Part shown: positions 29,360 to 37,590 of the stretch, piece by piece
Layout: every line of letters begins with the position of its first letter
Position numbering within the stretch: position 1 is the first letter of the stretch
Assembly (NCBI GenBank): GCA_016743945.1
Contig: JADGFI010000014.1
Coordinates: 56,133-120,132 of the forward strand
Source of the DNA: Desulfobacteraceae bacterium
GTDB lineage: Bacteria > Desulfobacterota > Desulfobacteria > Desulfobacterales > Desulfobacteraceae
Length of the DNA stretch: 64,000 nt
Reading direction: 5' to 3'
The notes under the pieces: generated by a model
Databases searched by the model: none
Seen by the model: the letters and a program-made list of their open reading frames with translations, nothing else
Told to the model about the DNA's origin: nothing
Position numbers and translations under genes: made by a program

Positions 29360-30652
29360 ATGCAGCTCAGTGATCTGATTATTCTATGTATTCTTCTTGG
29401 GTTTATGACCACCTATGTGCCGGTCTTCCTTTGTCTTTTCTTCACTGCCGCCATCGGGTTTTGTTTTTTCCTGGACATGCCATTGGCACTTATGGCCCAG
29501 ACGCTGTTTAGAAGCCTTGACAAGTTTTCCCTGGTGGTGGTGCTCTTTTTTATCCTTTGCGGGAATATCATGGCCAAGGGAAAGATGGTGGAAAAACTGA
29601 TGAATCTGGCCAATGCCCTTGTCAGCTGGCTGCCCGGAGGCTTGGGCATGGCCGGTGTCATCGGCTGCGGTCTGTTCGGGGCTATCTCCGGATCCACCGT
29701 TGCCACGGTGGTGGCCCTGGGCGGTTTTATGATTCCGGCATTGATTAAAAACGGGTATGACGAGGATTATACCCTGGGGCTGATGACCACCTCCCCCAAC
29801 CTCGGGGTGATCATTCCCCCGAGTATCGCCATGATCTTTTATTCCATGATCAGCAATCAGTCCCTGGAAGGGCTGTTTATCACGGGATTTGTTCCCGGGG
29901 TTTTGATTATTGCCTGTGTCTGTGCCTATACCTTTTTGCTCTATCGAAAAAGGAAGGATATCCAGCGGCTGCCCGCCCCGAATTTTGCTCAATTGTTTCA
30001 TATTTTCAAAGAGGGGTTCTGGGCGGTCATGCTCATTGTGATCATCTTTGGCGGTATCTTTTCAGGGTTGTTTACGGCCAATGAGGCCGCGGTTGTGGCC
30101 AGTGTGTATGCATTTTTTGTGGAGTACTTTATTTATAAATCCATGCGGTTTGTAGATATCAAGGATGTGACCATCAGCTCTGCGGTTACCTCGGCCACCT
30201 TGCTGCTGATTGTGGCGTCTGCCACCTGTTTTGGCCGGTATCTTACCTTTGAGAATATTCCCAACCGGGTGGCCGAGGTGGTGGTGGCCAATATCAGTTC
30301 TCCCATTGTTTTTTTGCTGGCCATGAATATTTTGTTGCTGATCATCGGCATGTTCATGGATATCATATCCGCCACCTTGATTCTGGGGCCTGTTTTTATC
30401 CCCCTTTTGGGACCCTTTAACGTGGATCCCATGCATTTTGGCCTGATCATGACCGTAAACCTGGCCATTGGATACTGTACCCCGCCCATGGGTGTCAGCC
30501 TGTTTATTACCGGCGCTCTGGCCAAACGGGATATTATTTACGTGTCCCGGGCAGTCATGCCTTTTTTGGCCATCCAGATCGGGGTGCTTTTCTTTTTGAC
30601 CTATTGTCCGAGTATTGTGCTTTTTTTGCCCAAGCTGTTCGGATACTATTGA
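29360..30652 (+). CDS. dctM: TRAP transporter large membrane subunit DctM
   Basis: 430 aa with about 12 hydrophobic helices, normal for DctM. Signature segments include GCGLFGAISGSTVATVVALG, SPNLGVIIPPSIAMIFYS and GLFTANEAAVVASVYAF, and near the end IGYCTPPMGVSLFITGA. It forms the sodium- or proton-driven translocation channel with DctQ. A strong bidirectional terminator follows immediately and ends the catabolic cluster. Confidence 0.95.
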   Translation: MQLSDLIILCILLGFMTTYVPVFLCLFFTAAIGFCFFLDMPLALMAQTLFRSLDKFSLVVVLFFILCGNIMAKGKMVEKLMNLANALVSWLPGGLGMAGVIGCGLFGAISGSTVATVVALGGFMIPALIKNGYDEDYTLGLMTTSPNLGVIIPPSIAMIFYSMISNQSLEGLFITGFVPGVLIIACVCAYTFLLYRKRKDIQRLPAPNFAQLFHIFKEGFWAVMLIVIIFGGIFSGLFTANEAAVVASVYAFFVEYFIYKSMRFVDIKDVTISSAVTSATLLLIVASATCFGRYLTFENIPNRVAEVVVANISSPIVFLLAMNILLLIIGMFMDIISATLILGPVFIPLLGPFNVDPMHFGLIMTVNLAIGYCTPPMGVSLFITGALAKRDIIYVSRAVMPFLAIQIGVLFFLTYCPSIVLFLPKLFGYY

Positions 30653-30664
30653 TCCCCAAAATTA

Positions 30665-30708
30665 AAAAGCCCGGCATCGGAAAAGACATTTTCCGATGCC
30701 GGGCTTTT
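30665..30708. terminator. Bidirectional Rho-independent terminator between dctM and a receiver gene
   Basis: AAAAGCCCGGCATCGGAAAA and TTTTCCGATGCCGGGCTTTT form a perfect 20-base-pair stem with a 4-base loop. T runs follow on both strands (to 30713 on plus, 30664-30668 on minus). It separates the convergent dctM and response regulator genes. Confidence 0.93.
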
Positions 30709-30723
30709 TTTTTAAGCTCCCCG

Positions 30724-31281
30724 TTAAATCCCCTTGTCCACAATATTCTGATCGTGGAGGAGTCGTTCCTGTATCCCCTTGGAAATTTCCCAGTTTTTTT
30801 CAAAATCGTCCCAAAAAACCTTATCGCTTTCTTTCCAATTTTTACCGAAGCGCAGGTTGAAGTGGCTGCCCAGTTTTTCAAACAATAGTTTCCAGGTTGG
30901 TTTTCCTTCATTTCGGGCCCCCAAAAGATCATTGATCAGGGTATCCAGATCGCTTAAATGTTCCTTGGACAGGTAGGAAATGGCCCCTTTTTTAATGGAT
31001 TCCATCAGGGATTCAGGGTTCAAGGAATTGGCCGTGAGCATTACAGCCGGGATATCGCGTTTGACGCACTCTTCCAAAAGTTGAATTCCTCTCACCCCCA
31101 TGATATCAAGTATGGCCAGATCATACCGGGTCTGGAGGATCATTTGTGATGCGGTTTCATAGTCCTGGGCAATATCAACTTTTGCCGGATCAAGGATTTC
31201 CTCTATGGTTTCAATTACATCCCATTCATCATCCACGGCCAGTATGTGTTTGCCCTTGAGAAAAGAGGTGTTTTTTGTCAT
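30724..31281 (-). CDS. Stand-alone receiver-domain protein
   Basis: 185 aa. The receiver domain (about 10-125) has Asp17-Asp18, phosphoacceptor Asp59 in DLAILDIMG, a Thr in VMLTANS and Lys in LSKEHL. The remaining 60 residues are helical and charged (FNLRFGKNWKESDKVFWDDF) with no recognised output domain or helix-turn-helix. AGGAG lies 8 bases before the ATG. No kinase gene is adjacent, so it is an orphan regulator that probably acts through protein contacts. Confidence 0.87.
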   Translation of the reverse strand: MTKNTSFLKGKHILAVDDEWDVIETIEEILDPAKVDIAQDYETASQMILQTRYDLAILDIMGVRGIQLLEECVKRDIPAVMLTANSLNPESLMESIKKGAISYLSKEHLSDLDTLINDLLGARNEGKPTWKLLFEKLGSHFNLRFGKNWKESDKVFWDDFEKNWEISKGIQERLLHDQNIVDKGI

Positions 31282-31657
31282 GTGGGGGTCTCCTATGATT
31301 ATTAGATATAATAAAGCGCTCTCTTATTATTGTTTCGTGTTTTTTGATTTTACATAATAATAATTAATATTTTCTATTTTTTTGCTTAATAAAAAAATTA
31401 TCGAAACTGAACTGAAAAGTCAAGATAATAAGGACCCAACACCGATCCCAATGGGATAAAATGATTGCAGGAGGCCAGATGCCTTCGAAATTACCGTCAA
31501 CCTGGGTGGGTTGGTGTCTCATGATTGAACAATCCCTGTTATAAATTTTTTATTTTTTTTATCCATGGACCTTATCTATCATTCATTCCATATAATTTGC
31601 ATGCTGTGTGATATATCGGCTTAACCGCTGTAACGAATCCTTTTTTCGTAACGAATA
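31282..31657. other. AT-rich intergenic region, no feature seen
   Basis: 376 bases between two minus-strand genes. The right part borders the 3' end of the solute-binding gene and the left part should hold the promoter of the receiver gene. I saw no good promoter pair, terminator hairpin, RNA or coding sequence. Confidence 0.4.
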
Positions 31658-32419
31658 TTAAAATTTATATTTGCTATTGAGAGCTTCAATAAAACCGTCA
31701 TTTTTCATCTCTTTCAAAACCGATGAGAATTGTATGGACCAACCTTTTTTAGTCAGTTTCTCCTTTGCTTTTGAGAATGCAACATATGTATGCTTCATGG
31801 TAACTACATAGGGCAATGTTTTAAAATTATTTTCTAAACTGAGTTTTTTGCACCAATATTTTGCCACACGTTCATCCATAACAATAACCTGTGTTCTTCC
31901 AATCAATTGCTTTTTGAGTAAAATCTCATTATTGTTTACCGCATCTTTAATTATCAAATCATCGTCATCAAATGCCTTTCCATATGAACTTCCTCTGTAC
32001 ACCCCCACCTGTTTTCCCCTTAGATCCTGTAACATATTTATTTTAATTTCATTTTTTTTATTGGTTATCAGAACCATTTTTACAGTATTAAGATTTTCAT
32101 CAGGGTAGTTATAATATTTCAGACGTTCTTTGTTTTTGAACAGGGAGAAAATAGCATCCCCATTGCCATGCTTCACGTACGCCAATGCACGTTTCCAGGG
32201 AAGTTTCAAAAATACGGGTGTAAGATTAAGTCGATGACATGCTTCTTCAAGTATTTCTTTATTAATCCCTTTAACCGAAAGGCTTTCAACATATTCAAAT
32301 GGAGGAAAATCACTGAATACAAATTCCAATATTTCTGCCTTTAGGGCATGGATGGGCATGAAATAGAACCATACTGTCATGAGAACAATGGTAAAAATAT
32401 TTTTCATGGGAGATCTCAT
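31658..32419 (-). CDS. Amino acid-type periplasmic solute-binding protein (SBP_bac_3)
   Basis: 253 aa with a signal peptide (IFTIVLMTVWFYFMPIHALKA, cleavage near residue 28). The mature domain begins ILEFVFSDFPPFEYV and has DAIFSLFKNKERLKYYNYP, then LRGKQVGVYRGSSYGKAF, the two-lobed SBP family 3 pattern. There are no transporter subunits nearby. Such lone proteins in this group of bacteria are often sensors or orphan binding proteins. The start may be the inner ATG four codons later. Its codon use is AT-rich compared with the operons to either side. Confidence 0.82.
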   Translation of the reverse strand: MRSPMKNIFTIVLMTVWFYFMPIHALKAEILEFVFSDFPPFEYVESLSVKGINKEILEEACHRLNLTPVFLKLPWKRALAYVKHGNGDAIFSLFKNKERLKYYNYPDENLNTVKMVLITNKKNEIKINMLQDLRGKQVGVYRGSSYGKAFDDDDLIIKDAVNNNEILLKKQLIGRTQVIVMDERVAKYWCKKLSLENNFKTLPYVVTMKHTYVAFSKAKEKLTKKGWSIQFSSVLKEMKNDGFIEALNSKYKF

Positions 32420-32550
32420 AGCAAAATCTTACATTGTTAAATGTTGGTGAATTAAAATAACTTTTTTCATGCTTAAAAGCAATCAGAGGATGACCTTTTG
32501 AAACAGGAAGGAACAAACCCAAGATATTTTGTAAGGTGCCAGCAGCTTAA

Positions 32551-32682
32551 CCTTGTTTCCATTTTCCTGGGAAAGGATCATATGACAGAAGGGTTGACAA
32601 AGCGGTGGAAGAGCTGGATGATGTTTATAAAATGTCAAAGAATCAGGAAACATTGCTGCCATACTTCAATGAGTATCGTTAA
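32551..32682 (+). pseudogene. Possible C-terminal remnant of an unknown gene
   Basis: A 43-codon open stretch without a start codon, ending at the TAA at 32680-32682. Its C-terminal part (VDKAVEELDDVYKMSKNQET, then LLPYFNEYR) reads like a normal amphipathic protein tail and not like random sequence. Stops block the frame upstream. I do not recognise the family. It lies in a 309-base gap that has no other gene, next to further debris at 33500-34484. Confidence 0.35.
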
Positions 32683-32728
32683 TATACTCATTGAAAATGT
32701 GTTTTAAAAATACAAATTCAGGACTTTT

Positions 32729-33415
32729 ATGTATACCTTAATAGATGAGAATAAAGATTTTTTTGTAATTGATAAAAACCAGGGAGTGGATTTTCATACA
32801 TCGGTTGACGGTGAATCCCTCATCAACCATGTCAGAGAGATGGAAAAAGAGAAAAATTTGTTCCCAGTACACCGTCTGGACCGTATGACATCAGGCCTGA
32901 TTTTATTTGCAAAAAATAAACAAGCGGCAAGGGGGTTGTCCCTGTTGTTTCAAAACAGGCAAATTGAGAAATATTATTTGGCTTTATCCGATAAAAAACC
33001 GAAAAAAAGTCAGGGGTTGATTTCCGGGGATCTGGAACGAGGGCGACGCGGAACATGGAAACTGTTAAGAACTAAGGTTAATCCTGCACAGACCCATTTT
33101 TTCAGCAAAGCATATGGAGACGGTCTCAGGCTGTTTCTCTTAAGGCCTCTTACAGGGAAAACCCACCAGCTTCGTGTGGCGTTAAAAAGTATTGGTGCGC
33201 CGGTTTTGGGAGATCCTTTGTATTGCCGCGGTGAGCGTAAAAAATACGATCGGGGCTACTTGCATTCGTATGCGTTACGCTTTGATTATATGGGCACTTT
33301 GTATTGTTATGTAAGCTTGCCCGATAACGGAATTTTCTTTAAGGATGAACGGTTTGGTGCCACGCTGGAAAATTTCAAGGAGCCCTGGCTGTTAAAATGG
33401 CCTGGAACAGCTTGA
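32729..33415 (+). CDS. RluA-family RNA pseudouridine synthase
   Basis: 228 aa. The catalytic motif is FPVHRLDRMTSGLILFAKN, with the conserved Asp in HRLDRMTSG. Later segments are LRLFLLRPLTGKTHQLRVAL and APVLGDPLY, the standard RluA motifs II and III. There is no N-terminal S4 domain, so it resembles the short RluA/TIGR01621-like enzymes. It isomerises uridine in rRNA or tRNA; the target base is not predictable. The gene stands alone. Confidence 0.9.
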   Translation: MYTLIDENKDFFVIDKNQGVDFHTSVDGESLINHVREMEKEKNLFPVHRLDRMTSGLILFAKNKQAARGLSLLFQNRQIEKYYLALSDKKPKKSQGLISGDLERGRRGTWKLLRTKVNPAQTHFFSKAYGDGLRLFLLRPLTGKTHQLRVALKSIGAPVLGDPLYCRGERKKYDRGYLHSYALRFDYMGTLYCYVSLPDNGIFFKDERFGATLENFKEPWLLKWPGTA

Positions 33416-33499
33416 TAATATGTTCTTTATCGGGCCGCTGTTTTTTAATCGATCTGAGTTATGCAGAATCTTTTAATATTTCTGACTTCTAAATAGTCT

Positions 33500-34039
33500 T
33501 TATTTTGGATCCGAAACCACCATTCTGACAAGGTCTTCAAGAGCAGCCGTTATAACATAAATTTCAATTTCGTTGGCCTGAAGCGTGTTGATCAATTCGC
33601 GCTGGGCTGGATAGATACGAGGGGACTGGGACGTGTGTTTAACCAATTGACCGTTTTTCCAGTGTTTAGAATATATTTTTTTTCCATTAAGAGCAAACAG
33701 ATCATCAACATATTTTTTAAGCTGAAAGAGGGTGAGACCTGAAAAAATTTGAGCAAACCATGGATATCCAATCTTGTGATCAATATTGTAAAGTTAAAAA
33801 CCATAGGAAATCAGTGTGTCATTCTGGTGAAAGGGTATGATTTGAAGCGATGGATCAATTGTATCTTTGGTCACAATACCTTCCTGTTCCAAATTGGATA
33901 GAAGGGTTTCTTCAAGATCTCGATACCAGATCGTGTCGTCTGCATCAAAAACAGCATATTCACCCTGGTGGTAGGCATGCTGCCTTATAAGTTCTTCGAT
34001 TTTTGCGGCTTCTAATGCTGGCAATGTTTCAGTGTTCAT
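33500..34039 (-). pseudogene. Broken HAD-superfamily phosphatase (phosphoserine phosphatase-like)
   Basis: Reading from the ATG at 34039 gives METLPALEAAKIEELI-type sequence (MNTETLPALEAAKIEEL), then EYAVFDADDTIWYRDLEE with the HAD motif I DADDT. The frame stops at TAA 33794-33796 after LISYGF. The same frame continues directly with NIDHKIGYPWFAQIFSGLTL, RIYPAQRELINTLQANEIE and VITAALEDLVRMVVSDPK, then meets a second TAA at 33500-33502. Intact relatives, as I remember them, continue past VVSDPK with the motif III/IV region, which is missing. No frameshift is needed between the two halves. Both stops are TAA, so selenocysteine recoding is excluded. The gene is inactivated and truncated. Confidence 0.85.
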
Positions 34040-34310
34040 CTCCAGAAATTGGATCATCGACTCAATCAATTTATCAGAAATGGAATTCCATATATTAATA
34101 TGGATTGAACTTTTGACCCTCTGATTCCTATTCAAGTAATTTAAATCAGGCAAATTTACCCAACAAAGCAAGGATTGAAAATTGTGGCAGGGTCGCAAGC
34201 GCAAAAAAAGGGGCAGGGACCTTCCGGATAAAAAGGATTGACGTAGAAAAGGTGAATCTATATGGTGGATTTGAATATGAAAACTTGTCTGCCAAAACAA
34301 GAAAAGGACC

Positions 34311-34484
34311 ATGGATTTTTTTAAAAAGATATTTAAAATGGGTGTTGTTCAATTTGATATCATCAAAGGACAGATAGGCGACAATATGGAGGTGGTACTG
34401 GCAACCATTGAAATGGAACAAGTGACCCGGGCGCGTCAATTGATTTCCTGTATCACGGACAGAAGATCCGATATCTATGGCTAA
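34311..34484 (+). pseudogene. 57-codon remnant of a nitrilase-family (carbon-nitrogen hydrolase) gene with internal deletion
   Basis: The ORF starts MDFFKKIFKMGVVQFDIIKG, whose GVVQFDIIKGQIGDN part is a nitrilase-superfamily first strand. It ends with TRARQLISCITDRRSDIYG, which resembles the usual C-terminal tail of these enzymes (dRRPd.Y). The whole catalytic middle with the Glu-Lys-Cys triad is absent, so the frame looks like an in-frame fusion of both ends after a deletion of roughly 200 codons. AAAAGGA precedes the ATG. The TAA stop overlaps the rfaE2 ATG (8-base overlap), so the remnant may survive as a leader that couples translation into rfaE2. It is too short to be an enzyme. Confidence 0.6.
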
Positions 34485-35001
34485 CAAAAAGGATACACCA
34501 GATAATAAAATGGACAAGAAAAAAATAGTCAGTTTTGATGAAATTCGAGCCCTGGCGGATCAATACCGGGTCGGGCGCAAGCGCATTGTGTTTACCAACG
34601 GGTGTTTTGATATCCTCCATGCCGGACATGTCTCCTATCTTGCCATGGCAGCGGCCCTTGGGGATATTCTTGTGCTGGGGCTTAACGCTGATGTTTCGGT
34701 CAAAAAAATCAAAGGGGAGAAACGCCCGGTCGTGGGTGAAGTTCACAGGGCCTGTGTGGTGTCTGCCCTTGAAGCGGTTGACCATGTGGTCTTGTTTGAT
34801 GATCCTGATCCCGGGCAATTGATAGAAACCATTTGTCCGGATATTCTTGTTAAAGGGGCAGACTGGCCTGAAGATCAGATTGTCGGGGCCGCCTTTGTCA
34901 GGGAAAACGGGGGGAGGGTGGAGCGAATTGTCCTGGAACCCGAGATTTCCACCACAAAGATTATTGAACGTATTGGACGGCTCTATTATGGGGAGGTTTA
35001 G
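34477..35001 (+). CDS. rfaE2: D-glycero-beta-D-manno-heptose 1-phosphate adenylyltransferase
   Basis: 174 aa, a stand-alone version of the HldE C-terminal domain. The nucleotidyltransferase motif is RIVFTNGCFDILHAGHVSYL, with HAGH as the HxGH motif. LVLGLNADVSVKKIKGEKRP, then CPDILVKGADW and the final STTKIIERI (the ISSTK-like motif) follow. It makes ADP-heptose for lipopolysaccharide core. The first 15 residues are lysine-rich and not conserved; an ATG at 34510 is an alternative start. It overlaps the 57-codon remnant upstream and the pgeF gene downstream. Confidence 0.93.
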   Translation: MANKKDTPDNKMDKKKIVSFDEIRALADQYRVGRKRIVFTNGCFDILHAGHVSYLAMAAALGDILVLGLNADVSVKKIKGEKRPVVGEVHRACVVSALEAVDHVVLFDDPDPGQLIETICPDILVKGADWPEDQIVGAAFVRENGGRVERIVLEPEISTTKIIERIGRLYYGEV

Positions 35002-35737
35002 AAAAATCAAGGTTTTTGAATTTAACCTTTTCCAGGGGTATCCTGAGTTGTGCCATGGGGTGTTCGCCCGGTCAGGCGGTGTCAGTTCCGGTTGTTTTGA
35101 TTCTTTGAATATCGGGGTGAGTGTGGGAGATGATCCGGGAGCCGTCAAGGAAAACCGGCGTCGCATATTGGCAAAAATGGAAATTGAGCGGGCGGTTTAT
35201 CTCAACCAGGTTCATGGAAATACCATCCATGTGTTAACAGAAGATAACTACCAGGCACCCAGTGTTGCCGATGGGGTGGTAACGGATATGCAAGGTGTCG
35301 GCCTTGTGATCCAGGTGGCAGATTGTCAGGGCGTCTTGCTCTATGATCCTGAACGAAAGGTGATTGCCAATGTTCATTCCGGATGGCGGGGCAGTGTTCA
35401 GAATATTATCGGTGATTGCATTGATGTGATGACAGGTCGGTTCAAGTGTAACCCGAAAGATATCCGGGCAGGAATTTCCCCCTCTTTAGGTCCTTGCTGT
35501 GCCGAGTTTATAAATTACAGGGACGAAATACCCCAAGCGTTGTGGGGGTATAAATTACCGGGCAAGCTGTCGTTTGATTTTTGGAAACTGTCCTGTGACC
35601 AAATGGCGACAAAAGGGGTACGCCCGGAGAATGTTGAGATCATGAATCTTTGTACCCGGTGCAACACGGATAAATTTTATTCCTTTCGTCAGGAAAAAAT
35701 AACCGGCAGGTTTGGCTGTGTCATTTCACTCAAATAA
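34988..35737 (+). CDS. pgeF: Multicopper polyphenol oxidase/purine nucleoside phosphorylase-like (YfiH/LACC1 family)
   Basis: 249 aa from the ATG at 34988, 14 bases inside the end of rfaE2. The longer frame upstream is only overlap with rfaE2. The family pattern is GVFARSGGVSSGCFDSLN at the start, then LNQVHGNTIHVL (catalytic His), VVTDMQGVGLVIQVADCQGV (catalytic Cys) and NVHSGWRGSVQNI (second His), and GISPSLGPCCAEF. In Escherichia coli the family edits peptidoglycan (removing wrongly inserted serine), and in animals it acts on purine nucleosides. Confidence 0.9.
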   Translation: MGRFRKIKVFEFNLFQGYPELCHGVFARSGGVSSGCFDSLNIGVSVGDDPGAVKENRRRILAKMEIERAVYLNQVHGNTIHVLTEDNYQAPSVADGVVTDMQGVGLVIQVADCQGVLLYDPERKVIANVHSGWRGSVQNIIGDCIDVMTGRFKCNPKDIRAGISPSLGPCCAEFINYRDEIPQALWGYKLPGKLSFDFWKLSCDQMATKGVRPENVEIMNLCTRCNTDKFYSFRQEKITGRFGCVISLK

Positions 35738-35792
35738 GAAGGGCAAACTTCAGGATAGCCGATGACCGGCAGAAATTTTAATTTTTAAATTT

Positions 35793-36854
35793 ATGAGCAG
35801 ACCAATGGAAACACAAAAGAAAATATTTTTAACCCAGAAAGTAACGGCATCGGGATGAGCCGCCAAATTGGATCCAGGGACACTGGATCGAATTGTGTCA
35901 GGGCTTGATATCCAGTCCCATCCGGATTTGATTGTGGGGCTTGAAACCCCCGATGATGCCGGCGTTTTTCGACTAAATGACCAGACCGCCCTGATCCAGA
36001 CCCTGGATTTTTTAACACCGGTCACGGATGATCCCTATGAGTTCGGTCAGATTGCTGCGGCCAATTCCCTAAGCGATGTATATGCCATGGGCGGAACACC
36101 TGTGACGGTGATGAATATTGTCTGTTTTCCCAGCTGCGATCTTCCCGAGGATGTCCTTGCCCAGACATTAAAAGGAGGGCAGGACAAGATCAATGAGTCC
36201 GGTGCTGTATTGGTGGGGGGGCATTCTGTGGATGATCCCGAGTTTAAATACGGGCTTTCCGTCACGGGGATTGTGCATCCTGATCGTGTGTTAACCAATT
36301 GCGCTGCCAGGATCGGAGACGCCATTATTCTGACCAAACCCATTGGAACCGGCATTATGTCAACGGCCATCAAGGCCAAACTGGCAGAAGAAAACCAGAT
36401 CCAGGAAGCGGTTGCGGTTATGTCGCGGCTCAATCGGTATGCAGCCGAAGTGATGGCAGATTTTGATGTCCATGCCTGTACCGATGTGACAGGATTTGGA
36501 CTTGCCGGTCACCTGATCGAAATGGCCCGTGGGGCCAAAAAGCAGATATCCCTTTATTCCCAAAAGGTTCCATTGCTTAAGGGTGTGCTCACCTTTGCCA
36601 ACATGGGACTGGTCCCGGCAGGTGCCCATAAAAACCGGGCGTTTTTCAAGGATCTAACAAGGGTTTCTCCCGTCATGGACCGGGCTCTGGCAGATTTGAT
36701 GTTTGATCCCCAGACATCGGGGGGGCTTATGATCAGTTTAAAAAAACAAGAGGCGCCTTTTTGTGTCGCACAAATGGAGAAAAAAGGAATAAACGCCAGG
36801 ATTGTAGGTGAGGTTAATAAAGAAAGCAGTACCGGGTTTTTGGATATACTTTAA
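35793..36854 (+). CDS. selD: Selenide, water dikinase SelD containing selenocysteine (read through UGA)
   Basis: The frame runs from the ATG at 35793 (or 35805) through an in-frame TGA at 35856-35858 to the TAA at 36852-36854, giving 353 residues. Around the TGA the product reads LTQKVTASG-U-AAKLDPGTL, which is the active-site segment of SelD, where Sec or Cys is catalytic. The rest is normal SelD: VGLETPDDAGVFRL, TLDFLTPVTDDPYEFGQIAA, ANSLSDVYAMGGTPVTVMN, GGHSVDDPEFKYGLSVTG and TDVTGFGLAGHL. A SECIS-like hairpin follows the UGA. Annotating from the TTG at 35868 would drop the active site. The enzyme makes selenophosphate for Sec-tRNA. The start lacks a strong Shine-Dalgarno sequence. Confidence 0.92.
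35856..35894 (+). promoter_or_regulatory. Bacterial SECIS-like element in selD
   Basis: The UGA at 35856-35858 is followed after 7 bases by AATT-G-GATCCAG, loop GGACA, then CTGGATC-G-AATT (35866-35894). The upper stem has 7 perfect pairs and the lower stem 4, with one G-G mismatch between them. The apical loop begins 20 bases after the UGA and starts with GG, which fits the spacing and loop bases expected for SelB recognition. Confidence 0.82.
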
Positions 36855-36867
36855 TGCTTTTTTCACA

Positions 36868-36896
36868 TTGACTTGATCGGATGCATATGATATTTG
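36868..36896 (+). promoter_or_regulatory. Candidate promoter of the F0 ATP synthase operon
   Basis: TTGACT (36868-36873, 5 of 6) is followed after 17 bases by TATTTG (36891-36896, 3 of 6). A strong ribosome site (AAGGAGAGG) lies just before atpZ. Confidence 0.4.
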
Positions 36897-36968
36897 CTTT
36901 CAAGATAAATTGATCTTTGTAAAGTCAAAGACCGATCCTAGAAAGGTAAATCAAGGAGAGGCAGGAAG

Positions 36969-37187
36969 ATGAAAAAAGAAACAGGCAAAGCAGTAAGAGA
37001 ACTGGGGTATTTTGCCAGTCTTGGCATGTCGGTTGCGCTTTCGATTTTTATCGGTCTGGGCCTGGGGATTTGGCTGGATAAAAAATTTGATACAGAACCT
37101 GTTCTGTTGTTTGTGGGGCTGGCATTAGGCATTGCCGCAGGCTTTAGCAACATTGTCAGAGCAGGGAAAAAAGGGCAGAAATATTAA
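36969..37187 (+). CDS. atpZ: F0F1 ATP synthase accessory protein AtpZ/AtpQ-like
   Basis: 72 aa with two transmembrane helices (about 13-34 and 44-63). The sequence ELGYFASLGMSVALSIFIGL, then GIWLDKKFDTEPVLLFVGL, is the AtpZ (AtpI/Ca2+-Mg2+ transporter) family pattern. It is thought to act with AtpI in assembly or cation supply of the ATP synthase. Its TAA stop overlaps the ATG of the next gene by one base. Confidence 0.9.
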   Translation: MKKETGKAVRELGYFASLGMSVALSIFIGLGLGIWLDKKFDTEPVLLFVGLALGIAAGFSNIVRAGKKGQKY

Positions 37188-37588
37188 TGCAGGATCTTGA
37201 AAAAATTGTTAATTTTGTCACCAAAACCAATTGGCTGCTGCTGATCGCAACCAGTTCCTTGGCATTGATGACAACACCGACAAAGGTCTCTTTGGGGGTT
37301 TTGTTGGGCGGGCTGATTGTGGCCATAAATTTTCAACTTTTAAAGAAAACCGTTGTTAATAATTTTCGTCCCGATGTGGTATCAGAAAAAGGGGGTTCCT
37401 TTATTGGGAATATCCTGGTGAAATACTATATCCGATTTGTGATAAGCGGGGGGCTAATTTTCCTGCTTATATCAAACCATATTGTTCATCCGTTAGGACT
37501 TTTGGCGGGCCTTTCGGTGGTTGTTGCAAGCATGTTTCTGGCAACTATGCTTGAGTTAACGAGATTATTTTTCAAGGAGGCGGTATAA
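37187..37588 (+). CDS. atpI: ATP synthase protein I (AtpI)
   Basis: 133 aa with four hydrophobic segments (about 15-30, 34-52, 82-98 and 103-126). NWLLLIATSSLALM, then LGGLIVAINFQLLKKTV and LVKYYIRFVISGGLIFLL, match the AtpI family, a membrane factor that helps assemble the c-ring. It is tightly packed between atpZ and atpB (1-base overlap and a 2-base gap). Confidence 0.88.
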   Translation: MQDLEKIVNFVTKTNWLLLIATSSLALMTTPTKVSLGVLLGGLIVAINFQLLKKTVVNNFRPDVVSEKGGSFIGNILVKYYIRFVISGGLIFLLISNHIVHPLGLLAGLSVVVASMFLATMLELTRLFFKEAV

Positions 37589-37590
37589 GG

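Noticed and set aside
32498..32707. 69-codon plus frame beginning MKQEGTNPRYF
   Set aside because: Composition looks random; another frame (32551-32682) reads more like protein.
33500..34039. Selenocysteine or pyrrolysine recoding to explain the stop in the HAD gene
   Set aside because: Both internal stops are TAA, which is not used for Sec (TGA) or Pyl (TAG), and the C-terminal domain is missing anyway.
35868..36854. selD starting at the TTG at 35868
   Set aside because: This would omit the catalytic Sec segment and place the SECIS hairpin outside its role; the upstream frame matches the SelD N-terminus.
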